From contig JAHBXD010000002.1 in the NCBI GenBank assembly GCA_019636695.1, positions 124,001 through 188,000 of the forward strand: a stretch of DNA of 64,000 nucleotides, given 5' to 3'. Source of the DNA: Phycisphaeraceae bacterium. GTDB taxonomy: Bacteria; Planctomycetota; Phycisphaerae; Phycisphaerales; UBA1924. This document shows, piece by piece, positions 18,044 to 26,173 of this stretch. The notes beneath the pieces were generated by a model that saw only the letters and a program-made list of their open reading frames with translations, did not search any database and was not told where the DNA came from. Position numbers and translations under genes: made by a program. Each line of letters opens with the position of its first letter. Within the stretch, counting starts at the first letter, position 1.

Positions 18044-18481
18044 ATGATTCACCCCGCCCCGACGACTCCGATCGACCCCAAGGTAGCCCGCGGCGTCCTT
18101 GTTGAAGTGCTCGGCGCAACCGCATCTGTGCCCGGGATTGCCGTCATCGCCTTCCCCAACACGAACTACCAGGTACACCTTCGCGCAACAGAGCCGATCA
18201 CCACACCCCCAGGAAAGCGAATTCTGGGAGTCGTGCACGCCGAGGCACGCCGGATGGACCGCGTGGATACCGGCGGGCGGTACGTTGAGCCGGTCTACGG
18301 CCCTCCCCGTAGGGTGCAAGGAAGCGTGGTCGCCGTGACGGCGGAGCACGTGGTCATCCACGCAGGGTTCCCGATACATTGCCGACCGACCGACCCTCGC
18401 CAATCGCCAGAGCAGTTCAAACCCGGGGATTTTCTTAGTTTTGACGTCCTCCCCGGGGCAACGTTTACACCCGTTGCCTGA
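18044..18481 (+). CDS. Small conserved-looking protein of unknown function
   Basis: The protein has 145 residues from the ATG at 18044, which has GCGGAG just upstream. It has no signal peptide and is predominantly beta: VARGVLVEVLG, AVIAFPNTNYQVHLRA, KRILGVVHAEARRMD, VQGSVVAVTAEHVVIHA and PGDFLSFDVLPGATF. The alternation of short strands with Gly turns would fit two OB-like barrels or a small beta-sandwich, but no motif proves either. It sits alone between the divergent exported unknown and the CHRD gene. Codon use and composition match the neighbours. I cannot assign a function. Confidence 0.65.
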   Translation: MIHPAPTTPIDPKVARGVLVEVLGATASVPGIAVIAFPNTNYQVHLRATEPITTPPGKRILGVVHAEARRMDRVDTGGRYVEPVYGPPRRVQGSVVAVTAEHVVIHAGFPIHCRPTDPRQSPEQFKPGDFLSFDVLPGATFTPVA

Positions 18482-18686
18482 TCGGTACTCCCCCAAGACC
18501 CTTGACGCGCGTCGTCACCCTCGCGAGCGGTCCTAGGTTTCCCCTGCGCTCGTGCAAGAACTCCTCACCCACGCGACATCCCATCCAGAGGGGAGAGCGT
18601 GAGCGCAACAAGTGCGCTGTGGATTTGGACGCGGCAATCGCCGCGACCCGCGCAAGACCGGTTCAACTCGATCGGAGGAATCGGCC

Positions 18687-19175
18687 ATGCAGAAGTTTCG
18701 AGTTTGTGCGTGCCTGGGGGTTGCCTTGGTTTGTGCAGGGACCGCAGCGGGAGATGTCCATCGTTTTGAGTTCGTCATCGACGGCCTGCAGGAAACTCCC
18801 CCGGTCAACACCCCCGGTTCTGGGTTCGGAATCGTCGAATTTGATGATGTCACGCGGCTTCTGACGTGGACGATTACGTTTCAAGATCTGCTCGGACCTG
18901 TAACGGCCGCGCATTTTCACGGCCCGGCAACGTTCGGCATTCCCGCTGGGGTTCGCGTCGACATAGGAGCAATCAGCGGCCTGGCATCGCCCATGGTCGG
19001 CTCGACGACGGTCAGCGCGGCATTCGGGGGCGAACTGCTCGACGGGCTGTGGTATGTGAATATCCACACCACGATCCATCCTGCCGGAGAGATTCGCGGT
19101 CAAGTCGTGCCCGCCCCGGCGGGGGCGGCCGTGCTCGCAGGCGCATGGCTTGGCATGATGCGCAGACGACGCTGA
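18687..19175 (+). CDS. CHRD-domain secreted protein with PEP-CTERM-like tail
   Basis: The product has 162 residues, started at 18687 by a CGGAGGA ribosome site. Residues 1-22 are a signal peptide. Residues ~25-135 match the CHRD domain first noted in chordin: the ETPPVNTPGSG turn, AAHFHGPA with its conserved His pair, and WYVNIHTTIHPAGEIRGQV at the end. The C-terminus is VPAP, a hydrophobic stretch (AGAAVLAGAWLGMM) and RRRR, the three-part layout of PEP-CTERM-type sorting signals that direct proteins to an exosortase. CHRD domains are extracellular and of unclear function. It converges with the next gene, 36 bp away. Confidence 0.88.
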   Translation: MQKFRVCACLGVALVCAGTAAGDVHRFEFVIDGLQETPPVNTPGSGFGIVEFDDVTRLLTWTITFQDLLGPVTAAHFHGPATFGIPAGVRVDIGAISGLASPMVGSTTVSAAFGGELLDGLWYVNIHTTIHPAGEIRGQVVPAPAGAAVLAGAWLGMMRRRR

Positions 19176-19211
19176 CACGGCCCAGACGCGAAAGCTACCG
19201 GCAGGGTCTGC

Positions 19212-20012
19212 TCAGGCTGCCTCGTTCTCGATCGTTCCGGCGACACCATCTCGAGTGACGTAAAAGAAGTCGCTGGTGATCGGGTAGGGCAGACGGTGAT
19301 AGTCCTGCTCGACGCGCTCGCGGATGCGCCCGAGAAAAGGATCAGGACCGGCGCTCATGGCGACGAACATGTCGCGCGACGGTGTTGCAACATAGAAATC
19401 CCCCCCCAACTGGGGGGCCAATCGGCTAAACAGGCCGGTCATCAGAAGCCGTGCGGCGTCGTACCCATCTTGCTCGGCGAGAATGGCAGCGCGGCCGCCT
19501 TCCTTGCTTTCGACCATGCGCATCTCGAGCCTAGGAGCGTATCGGTCAAGGTTGGCACGGGCGATCTGCTCGATCTCGTCGCAGGTCAACCCCCACTTGA
19601 TGACCTGCTCGGTGGTGATGCTCACCGTCATCTGCGGGAAATCGGTGACAAACACGATCACGGTGTTATTGACGAAGGGAACGTGCGCCACCATCTCCTT
19701 GTTCAGATGGTCGAAGACGCTCTTCGGCTGAATACGCGGCATGATCCGCGGGCGGGCAAGCTCGAAAGGCACATCCGTCATATGGGCCACGTCGTTCGCA
19801 AAGAGCTGTTCAAGGTAGTGCTCAGCGATTTCTACGCCGCGTTCGGGGTCTTGGTTGACCATGCGTTGCAGGTTTTCAAGGTCGAGCCGGCGACCATTGA
19901 CGGCCAGTTGGGCAGGTCCGACAAGCTCGACACTGGCATGCGGCTGGATCCGCCGGAGCATTTCGGCGACGAAAACCGCAAAGTCGCCCGGTTCGGGTGG
20001 CAGCAATGACAT
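19212..20012 (-). CDS. DUF1444-like conserved protein
   Basis: The product has 266 residues. Two ATGs are possible (20018 and 20012). GGAGGA abuts the first and is 6 nt from the second, so 20012 is chosen. The order of features resembles the DUF1444/YtpQ family of Firmicutes: RIMPRIQPKSVFD, then VPFVNNTVIVFVTDFPQMTVSITTEQV split by short loops, then CDEIEQIARANL and a C-terminal YVATPSRDMFVAMS. No catalytic motif is evident, and the function of the family is not established. The protein is cytoplasmic by appearance. It is divergent from the acpP region across a 363-bp gap. Confidence 0.72.
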   Translation of the reverse strand: MSLLPPEPGDFAVFVAEMLRRIQPHASVELVGPAQLAVNGRRLDLENLQRMVNQDPERGVEIAEHYLEQLFANDVAHMTDVPFELARPRIMPRIQPKSVFDHLNKEMVAHVPFVNNTVIVFVTDFPQMTVSITTEQVIKWGLTCDEIEQIARANLDRYAPRLEMRMVESKEGGRAAILAEQDGYDAARLLMTGLFSRLAPQLGGDFYVATPSRDMFVAMSAGPDPFLGRIRERVEQDYHRLPYPITSDFFYVTRDGVAGTIENEAA

Positions 20013-20375
20013 CCCCATTCCTCCGCCCGACGCCGCCCGATCGCTCCATGACACGTCCTGACAGGGGAGCATGCCTTGGAGGACGTTTGACGTCCTTCCG
20101 GGGGGTTGGATCGGCCGAAGCGTGGAGCGGCATGGGGTATGGTGCGCCCCCGGCCGGGAGGGGCTGGCCAGCCGGGCGTCATGACCCGCGCGACCGATGC
20201 AAGCTGTGTCCGGGAAGACTTACCCGGACCCTGGCAGGTCCGGCGGAGGGGGGTTGGCGTGGTCGAGGGCGATGGGGTAGAATGCCACGGCGTTGCCGAT
20301 GGACCGTCGGCTGCGTGGTTCTCGCGGGGGCACGGCGTTCCCGTGCCACGTCAAGCGGCTGTGGGAGACTCGAGC
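20013..20375. other. Gene-free gap between DUF1444-like gene and acpP
   Basis: No convincing coding sequence. It holds a hairpin GTCCGGG/CCCGGAC (20208-20229), the promoter-like element at 20254-20283, and a second short hairpin (about 20328-20346) in the presumed leader of acpP. The open frame that runs through it in the acpP frame lacks family similarity before the ACP start. Confidence 0.6.
20254..20283 (+). promoter_or_regulatory. Sigma-70-like promoter upstream of acpP
   Basis: TTGGCG (20254-20259) and TAGAAT (20278-20283) are separated by 18 bp, upstream of acpP-fabF. This is a match by eye to the housekeeping consensus; the transcription start is not known. Confidence 0.4.
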
Positions 20376-20624
20376 GTGACCGAGCAAGAGATCGAATCCA
20401 AGGTGATCGAAATCGTCGCCGATCAGATGGGTGCTGATAAGGCCAAGATCACCCGCGACACACGGTTCGTGGAGGATCTCCACGCAGACAGCCTCGACAC
20501 CGTCGAACTCGTCATGGAGTTCGAAGACGAGTTCGAGACGTCAATACCGGACGAAGAGGCCGAGAAAATCAAGACCGTGGGCCAGGCGGTGGCGTTCATC
20601 AAGGCCGCTCGCAGCGCCGGCTGA
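20376..20624 (+). CDS. acpP: Acyl carrier protein
   Basis: Carrier of growing acyl chains in type II fatty acid synthesis. The GTG at 20376 gives 82 residues and has GGGAG about 8 nt upstream; the open frame continues upstream but without ACP similarity. The phosphopantetheine attachment Ser is S39 in the [12 protein letters not shown] motif, flanked by the usual acidic helix ([12 protein letters not shown]) and [16 protein letters not shown]. The pI is clearly acidic. It is followed 36 bp later by fabF, the standard pairing that places both in one transcript. Confidence 0.96.
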   Translation: MTEQEIESKVIEIVADQMGADKAKITRDTRFVEDLHADSLDTVELVMEFEDEFETSIPDEEAEKIKTVGQAVAFIKAARSAG

Positions 20625-20660
20625 TGCCCCTTTCTCGGTGCGGAAAGGTGCTGGGCCGCG

Positions 20661-21953
20661 ATGGCGCATACCCCCATGTCCAGTCAGCGCGTGGTGATCA
20701 CCGGCTTGGGCGCGGTCACCAATCTCGGGGTGGATGCCCCCACATCTTGGGACGCCATGCGCAACGGTCGATCCGGCATCTCTCGGCTCGAAGGACCGGA
20801 GTTTGACCGTTTCGCGGGGAAGTGGTCCATCTCGGCCATGGGGCAGGTCAAAGGGTGGGATCCGGTCGCCTCAGGCTCGATCGAAGCTCGTGAAGTCAAG
20901 CGTCTCGATCGATGCACTGTCCTTGGCATGGCCGCCGCGGCGGAAGCCGTCAGGCGGAGCGGGATAGATTTCGCAGTGGCTGCGGGCGAACGATGCGGGG
21001 TCGTAGTCGGCTCGGGCATCGGCGGCATTTCGACAATCGAAGAGGGCATGACCACCCTCGTTGAGCGCGGACCGGACCGAATCAGCCCCTATACGGTGCC
21101 TCGGTTGATGGTCAATGCCTGCACCGGCAACCTGTCGATCAAATACGGACTCAAAGGGCCGGCCGGCGCTCATGCGACGGCATGCGCGAGTTCCGGGCAC
21201 GCGATCGCCGATGCCGTCAACCACATCAGGCGCGGGCATGCGGACGTGATGCTCGCCGGGGGGTGCGAGGCCGCGGTCACTCCGTTGTGCGTGGGCGCCT
21301 TTATGACCATGAAGGCCCTCAGCCAGAGGCAAGACGACCCGACGCGGGTTTCTCGGCCTTTTGATCGGACGCGAGACGGCTTCGTGCTTGCCGAAGGCGC
21401 TGCGTTCTGCGTGCTCGAGTCCGAGGCTCACGCCCGCGCACGGGGCGCCAACATCCTCGCCGAGCTGGTCGGCACCGGCAACAGTTCCGACGCCGGACAT
21501 ATCACCGCGCCTGACCCTGAAGGCCGCGGCGCTGCCCGCTCGATGGTGTGGGCTTTGCAGGACGCCCACCTCAACCCAGGGGACATCGGGTATATCAATG
21601 CCCACGGCACCAGCACACCCCTCGGGGACAAGGCCGAAGTCGCGGCCGTGCTTCAGGTTTTCGGCGACCATGCTCGTAAGAGCCGGTCAGGCCAGCTTCT
21701 GATGAGCTCGACCAAAAGCATGCACGGCCACTGCCTTGGCGCATCGGGCGCGGTTGAACTCCTCGCATGCGTGCATGCCGTGCGCGATGGGGTCGTCGCC
21801 CCGACCATCAACCTCGATCAGCCCGACGATGAGTTTGACATCGATCTGGTCCCTGGCGCAGCACGCGAACGCCGGGTGCGATACGCCATGAACAACACAT
21901 TCGGTTTCGGCGGCCACAACGTTACGCTGATCGTCGGCCGATACGAGGGCTGA
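20661..21953 (+). CDS. fabF: 3-oxoacyl-[acyl-carrier-protein] synthase II
   Basis: Condensing enzyme that extends acyl-ACP with malonyl-ACP. The 430-residue thiolase-fold protein has the catalytic Cys at 175 in TACASSGHA, the first His in NAHGTSTPLGD (near 315) and the second in SMHGHCLGASG (near 350), plus the C-terminal NNTFGFGGHN glycine-rich turn. The first ATG (20661) has a GAAAGG some 15 nt upstream; the ATG at 20676 (MSSQRVVITG) is an alternative that better matches family N-termini. It is downstream of acpP in an apparent operon. A perfect 16-bp palindrome lies 75 bp after the stop. Confidence 0.95.
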   Translation: MAHTPMSSQRVVITGLGAVTNLGVDAPTSWDAMRNGRSGISRLEGPEFDRFAGKWSISAMGQVKGWDPVASGSIEAREVKRLDRCTVLGMAAAAEAVRRSGIDFAVAAGERCGVVVGSGIGGISTIEEGMTTLVERGPDRISPYTVPRLMVNACTGNLSIKYGLKGPAGAHATACASSGHAIADAVNHIRRGHADVMLAGGCEAAVTPLCVGAFMTMKALSQRQDDPTRVSRPFDRTRDGFVLAEGAAFCVLESEAHARARGANILAELVGTGNSSDAGHITAPDPEGRGAARSMVWALQDAHLNPGDIGYINAHGTSTPLGDKAEVAAVLQVFGDHARKSRSGQLLMSSTKSMHGHCLGASGAVELLACVHAVRDGVVAPTINLDQPDDEFDIDLVPGAARERRVRYAMNNTFGFGGHNVTLIVGRYEG

Positions 21954-22028
21954 TCTCTTGCCGGTCGGCATGCTCGACTCGAGCCGGCATTGGCACACGA
22001 ATTGCGGAGATTGCCTTCTGCCGCGGGT

Positions 22029-22044
22029 CCGGGCTTAAGCCCGG
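22029..22044. other. Perfect 16-bp palindrome downstream of fabF
   Basis: CCGGGCTTAAGCCCGG lies between fabF and the SpoA gene. It could fold as a hairpin (terminator without a T run) or bind a dimeric regulator. There is no other evidence. Confidence 0.4.
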
Positions 22045-22069
22045 CAGCCCCCGCGCCGATTGTGCGCAT

Positions 22070-22399
22070 ATGAACGGTGTACAGACTCTGGGCAAGCTTG
22101 AAGTTCCTCTGATCGTCCGCCTGGGCCAACGCCAGATGACCGTGGGCGATGTCGTCGGACTGGCGCCTGGCGTCATCATCGAACTCCCGAAGAATGCCGA
22201 CGAAGAACTTGACTTGCTCGTCAATGACAAGCAGATCGGATACGGCCGAGCGGTCAAGGTCGGTGAAAACTTCGGCATTCGGATCACGTTTCTCGGGGAT
22301 GTTCGGATGCGGGCCGCCGCGATCGTCTCATCCGAAGCCGGCGGTGACGGCGACAACATGGACGAACTTGCCGAAAGCCTGCTCGCCGGGCAGTTGTGA
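22070..22399 (+). CDS. SpoA-domain protein (FliN/flagellar switch or SctQ-like)
   Basis: The product has 109 residues. Residues ~8-80 match the SpoA (surface presentation of antigens) domain of FliN/FliM and type III secretion SctQ: KLEVPLIVRLGQRQMTVGDV, LAPGVIIELPK, LDLLVNDKQIGYGRAVKVG and FGIRITF. In flagella this domain builds the C-ring and interacts with FliG and CheY; in injectisomes it forms the sorting platform. No fli, flh or sct gene is adjacent, so the partner set must be elsewhere or the protein has been repurposed. A ribosome site is not evident before the ATG at 22070. Confidence 0.85.
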   Translation: MNGVQTLGKLEVPLIVRLGQRQMTVGDVVGLAPGVIIELPKNADEELDLLVNDKQIGYGRAVKVGENFGIRITFLGDVRMRAAAIVSSEAGGDGDNMDELAESLLAGQL

Positions 22400-22438
22400 G
22401 CCAGCCCGCGCCCACCACGATCGCACTCGTCATCATGC

Positions 22439-25171
22439 TTACTGCTCGGTGCGACCCACGACGCGCTCGACCGGGCTGACCCAGCGAGCATCATCCATCA
22501 CCATCTGCACCTGCTGATCCTTCTCAAACTCATCCTTCGATCGCGAGAGTCGACGCCACGCGAGCAGCCCGAACACCCCGCACAGCACGACCGATGCGCC
22601 GGCACCCACGGCGGCATACATGGTGCGCTGGGAACTGACCGGCCCGATCACGGCGACTTCTCCGGTCAACTTGCTGAGCACACCGACGGCACGTCGCTGC
22701 CGTGCGGCATTGGCCTCGCTCACCACGGCTTTGGCGAAGGTGTCCAGAGTCCGCTGTGTGGCCGCGCTTCCTCGACCTCGCAGTTCCAGGTCGAGTCGAT
22801 CCGAAGCCGGCGCATCGGCGACCAGAGAGGCCTTCATATGTGCGGCGAGTGCGGCGGGGTCAGCGAGATCGGCGATCCCTCGCTGACTGAAACGCTGGCC
22901 GGCGTTTTCCATCAGGCGCGGATCGGTCAACAGGCTTTCATGATAACGGCGCCATTCCTCGGCTTCGGCCTCGCTCAGTGTGCGGCCACCCGCTTCGGGA
23001 ACGATGCTGACTCGGGCCGCAAACTCGGAAGGCGCAATGCGTTCGGCCGCAACCCAACTGATGCCGCAGAGCAGCGCCACGGAACAGAGAACACCAAGAA
23101 GCGTCCATGAGGTCTTGAAGGCCGCTCGGCGGCGCGAGAGGCTGCTCTCCGCCTCTGCCAACTTGCGCTTGGCGTTGACGACATCGCCGCGCATGCGAAG
23201 CAGTTCTTCGCATTGCTCGAAACGCTGACTCAGCGCGGCAGACGCCTTGCGGATTTTCATCGCCTGAACACGCATCAAGGCATGCGCACGCTTCAGACGC
23301 CGTCTGCGTAGGACAAGAAGTTCATCACCGAGGCTGGCTGTCGCCCCGGAGAGCATGGCCTGCTTTGTCTGCTTCAGTGCACGATCCGCATCCTCGATCC
23401 GCTGCTGCGCTTCTTCCAACTGCGACTCGGCCAGTTCGGCACGAGCCGACAGCTCGTCGCGCTCACGCATCAAGGCCGCGAGTCGTTCCTTGAGTCGCGC
23501 ATCGGCTTCGGCCTGTGCGTCGCCGGGCGCAGAGGAGGAATTGCCCGTCCGTGCCCTTGCCAGTTCGGCTTCGAGCGCATCAATCTGTTCTGCCAGTTCA
23601 GCCGAACGACGCTCGAGGTCGAGGATCGTCTGGCTCGCTCCGGCCGTGGATGTCAGCAGTCGGGCTTGGGCCTCTTCAGCGAGTGCAGCGCTTCGGGCTG
23701 CCTCTTCGCGGGCCTCAGCCTCACCACGTTTCGCCTGCGCCAGCGCTGATTCGAGCGATTCGATCTTCTGCGAAAGCAAAGCTGCTTGCGCTTCGGCTTC
23801 ACGGATCCGGCTTTCCGCGGCCTGCTCGACCTCGGTGACGCGATGCTCCATCGCTCGAGACCAAGATTCCGCATCCCGAACCGTCTGTTCGAGTTCGGCG
23901 ACACGCTGCCCCGCCGCCGCGGCCTGCGCTTCGAGCCGATCCAGTTCGGCTTTGTGCGCCTCTTCAGCCTCAGCGAGCGCTGTCCTGCCGGCATTGACCG
24001 CCTGTTCCGCGGCGTGCTGCAGTTCGGCAACCTGCCGATGAAGATTGTCGATGACTTCCTGTTGCTTCAATTCCGCGGAGGAACTGTGCGAGGCTTTCTC
24101 CGCAAGGCTGCGCCTGAGTGACTCGGCCTCCTGCGTCCGCTCGGCAAGTTCCGCTTCGAGGGCTTCCAGCCGTTGACGCAGCAGTTCTCCCTCGGCGAGC
24201 GCGTGATCTCGCGAGGCGACGGCGGCTTGCAACTCCCGCCCGGCGTCTTCTGCGGCGAGCTTCGATTGCTCGACCTCCGCGGCCAAGGCATCGACGCGCA
24301 GGCGAAGTTCGCCTTGATCCTTGTCGGCATCGTTCAGCATGCCGGCGAGTTCGTCTCGCTCGAGGCTGAGTACTTCAATGCGGCCTTCGGTCTGACCGAG
24401 CAGGCCGCGAAGCCGCTCCAGCTCGGCCTCCGTCTCTTCGATTCGCGCGAGACGCTCTTCGGCTGCCCGCCGGAGCGCTTCGGCCTCGGACGCCAGATCA
24501 CCCGCCTGGCGTTCGCGCTCGAAGAGCCGCTGCTCGTGCTCAGTAAGCCTCGCGGCGAGTGTCTGTTCTCGGCCTTGGGCGGCGAGCAGTTCGTCGCGGA
24601 GTGAGGCAAGCTCTTTCGTCGCGGCCTGCGCCATCGCCTCGGCTTCATCACGCTCGCGGCGGGCTTTGGCTTCGTCGGTGGAGATTTTTGCTCGATCGAC
24701 TTCAAGCTGGCGGGTTGTCGCCTGAATATCGGCCCGGGCCTGTTCGATTTCGTCGTGAAGCCGGTCGAGTTCCTGCTGGCGTGTGCGAGCACGCTCGTCC
24801 ACTTCTTGCGCCCGCTGGGCCAGCGATTCGGACTGCATGTTGAGCTGCTCGGTCAGCGCTTCGAGTCTGGACTGACGGCGCTCGATCTCGGCGGCCCTGG
24901 TTTCGCACTCTTCACGGAGCTCTTCGATGCGCCTGCGCTCCTGCTCGACACGCTGGGCAACCTCGACGGCCGAGCGTTCGCGGGCTTCAAGCTCTTCGCG
25001 GCGTTGCTTGATTTCGGCGAGCTCCTGCCGGCGCACTTCGTGGGCCTTGCGAAGGCTCGCCAGTTGTTCTTCGACATCGCCGATGAGGCGCAGCACATCG
25101 TCGGCGCTGGTCACCTTGGGCGAGGGCTGTTTGGCCCGCTCCTCGTCATGATGGGTCGCATCCGATCCCAT
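22439..25171 (-). CDS. Giant coiled-coil membrane protein with C-terminal Wzz-like transmembrane hairpin
   Basis: The protein has 910 residues. Residues ~20-670 are almost continuous heptad coiled coil (Glu/Arg/Ala/Leu rich, with very few breaks). TM1 lies at about 685-708 (WTLLGVLCSVALLCGISWVA) and TM2 at about 850-873 (YAAVGAGASVVLCGVFGLLAW). Between them are ~140 residues (RVSIVPEAGG, SLLTDPRLMENAGQRF, RTLDTFAKAVVSEANAARQ) resembling the extracytoplasmic loop of polysaccharide co-polymerase (Wzz-type) proteins. This resemblance is suggestive, not proven. The long coil would then be cytoplasmic, an inverted emphasis compared with ordinary Wzz. No exopolysaccharide genes are adjacent. It is divergent from the Cys-rich gene. 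Confidence 0.8.
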   Translation of the reverse strand: MGSDATHHDEERAKQPSPKVTSADDVLRLIGDVEEQLASLRKAHEVRRQELAEIKQRREELEARERSAVEVAQRVEQERRRIEELREECETRAAEIERRQSRLEALTEQLNMQSESLAQRAQEVDERARTRQQELDRLHDEIEQARADIQATTRQLEVDRAKISTDEAKARRERDEAEAMAQAATKELASLRDELLAAQGREQTLAARLTEHEQRLFERERQAGDLASEAEALRRAAEERLARIEETEAELERLRGLLGQTEGRIEVLSLERDELAGMLNDADKDQGELRLRVDALAAEVEQSKLAAEDAGRELQAAVASRDHALAEGELLRQRLEALEAELAERTQEAESLRRSLAEKASHSSSAELKQQEVIDNLHRQVAELQHAAEQAVNAGRTALAEAEEAHKAELDRLEAQAAAAGQRVAELEQTVRDAESWSRAMEHRVTEVEQAAESRIREAEAQAALLSQKIESLESALAQAKRGEAEAREEAARSAALAEEAQARLLTSTAGASQTILDLERRSAELAEQIDALEAELARARTGNSSSAPGDAQAEADARLKERLAALMRERDELSARAELAESQLEEAQQRIEDADRALKQTKQAMLSGATASLGDELLVLRRRRLKRAHALMRVQAMKIRKASAALSQRFEQCEELLRMRGDVVNAKRKLAEAESSLSRRRAAFKTSWTLLGVLCSVALLCGISWVAAERIAPSEFAARVSIVPEAGGRTLSEAEAEEWRRYHESLLTDPRLMENAGQRFSQRGIADLADPAALAAHMKASLVADAPASDRLDLELRGRGSAATQRTLDTFAKAVVSEANAARQRRAVGVLSKLTGEVAVIGPVSSQRTMYAAVGAGASVVLCGVFGLLAWRRLSRSKDEFEKDQQVQMVMDDARWVSPVERVVGRTEQ

Positions 25172-25534
25172 CCGTCCCTGGCCTCCGCATCGTTGGGCCG
25201 ACTCCGATCAGACCAACCGCGCTGGGGCAACATGGGCCGCAGTGCGGATTCCGCTCAGGGCAGATCGGCCCGAAATGAGGGGGGCTGAAGCGGGCTTGAT
25301 GAGCACACACGAGAGACTCGCGGAATGGTCCGAGAACTCGACTCGAAGTGGGGTATACGCCCCATATTCCACCCTCTCTTACCAACGGACAAACGCATCC
25401 GAAAAATCTGCGCGGCGTCCGGTCGAAAAGGGAATAAACTCCGTGTTCCGGGCTTTCCCTCACCATCGGCGCCCGGATGCCCGCTTGATCGTGCGCATCA
25501 GCGGCAGGAGCAGCCTCATAACGCAGGAGCCTTG
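25172..25534. other. Gene-free divergent intergenic region
   Basis: No convincing gene. It contains a short hairpin TGGGG/CCCCA around TATACG (25349-25364) and an AT-richer stretch at 25400-25440 (CGAAAAGGGAATAAACT) that could hold the promoter of the Cys-rich gene. No match to a housekeeping -35/-10 pair is convincing. Confidence 0.5.
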
Positions 25535-26065
25535 ATGATGAAACTGTGCAAGATTTGTCCTACGACGGCGATCGTCGGAGTCCTTGGTTTGGCCGGCCTC
25601 GGGATTGCCGGGTACACGACGGTGACGGGCAAGAGCGTCTTTGGTGGCACGTGCTCGCTGTCGGGAAATGCGTCGATGACCACGGTCTCTGACGAGACCG
25701 GCTGCCCGCTCGGTTGCTCGGAGAAATCGGCCGTGGCGATGAACGTCGCCCATGAGACTTCCGGCTGCGAAACCGACGCCGCTTGCGACAAGTCGGCCTG
25801 CTGCGATGATGCCTGCACCGAAGGCGCCTGCTGCGAGAGCGACAAGGCCGGGTGCGATGCTGAGAAGTCGGGGTGTGAGTCGGGTGCCGTCGAGGTGGCT
25901 TCGACGGACAACATGACCATTGTTCCCGTCATCGCGACATGCGCTCAGGCAGAGAAGACCTGCACCGAGAAGAAAGACTGCTCTGAGAAGAAGGATTGCT
26001 CGGAAAAGAAAGACTGCACCGAAAAGAAGGACTGCCCGGCCAAGGCTGAAGGCTGCAACGGCTGA
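25535..26065 (+). CDS. Small Cys-rich exported or membrane-anchored protein with EKKDC repeats
   Basis: The product has 176 residues with 21 cysteines. The start at 25535 (or 25538) follows AGGAG at 25525-25529. The N-terminus has CKIC, then a hydrophobic helix (AIVGVLGLAGLGIAGY) that acts as signal peptide or anchor. The rest is Cys/Asp/Glu/Lys rich, with CC pairs (SACCDDAC, GACCESD) and four tandem six-residue units of the form (T/S)EKKDC near the C-terminus. Such regularly spaced Cys in an acidic/basic background suggest metal binding or disulfide crosslinking outside the cytoplasm, but no known metallothionein signature is complete. A strong terminator follows, so it is probably a single-gene transcript. 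Confidence 0.75.
   Translation: MMKLCKICPTTAIVGVLGLAGLGIAGYTTVTGKSVFGGTCSLSGNASMTTVSDETGCPLGCSEKSAVAMNVAHETSGCETDAACDKSACCDDACTEGACCESDKAGCDAEKSGCESGAVEVASTDNMTIVPVIATCAQAEKTCTEKKDCSEKKDCSEKKDCTEKKDCPAKAEGCNG
25961..26032 (+). repeat. Four tandem 18-bp coding repeats
   Basis: Four consecutive 18-nt units, each TGC followed by codons for (T/S)EKK(D), encode the Cys-(T/S)-E-K-K-D pattern at the end of the Cys-rich protein. Third-position differences between units show they have been diverging at silent sites while the peptide is kept. Confidence 0.85.
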
Positions 26066-26097
26066 CCCCTGCGTGCTATCCACGGTGTTCAACCCGG

Positions 26098-26126
26098 CAG
26101 GGCCGTGCGCGGTCCTGCTGTTTTTT
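26098..26126 (+). terminator. Rho-independent terminator after the Cys-rich gene
   Basis: Stem CAGGGCCG (26098-26105) pairs with CGGTCCTG (26110-26117, one G-T pair) around loop TGCG, then CTG and six Ts. It overlaps the GTG at 26105 that would start a longer epimerase frame, so that start is rejected. Confidence 0.85.
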
Positions 26127-26173
26127 GCGCGGTATCCACGATTGCGGTCAGGCTCGAATCCGGTGATACGATC

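Noticed and set aside
20106..20375. Long N-terminal extension of acpP
   Set aside because: The upstream part of the open frame has no similarity to ACP and overlaps a hairpin and promoter-like element; the GTG at 20376 with GGGAG is preferred.
23355..24041. 228-residue Ser/Ala-rich plus-strand open frame inside the coiled-coil gene
   Set aside because: Antisense to heptad-rich coding sequence; the Ser/Ala bias is the complement of Ala/Arg/Glu codons.
25961..26032. Possible CRISPR-like array from regular 18-bp units
   Set aside because: Units are contiguous codons without unique spacers; they are coding repeats.
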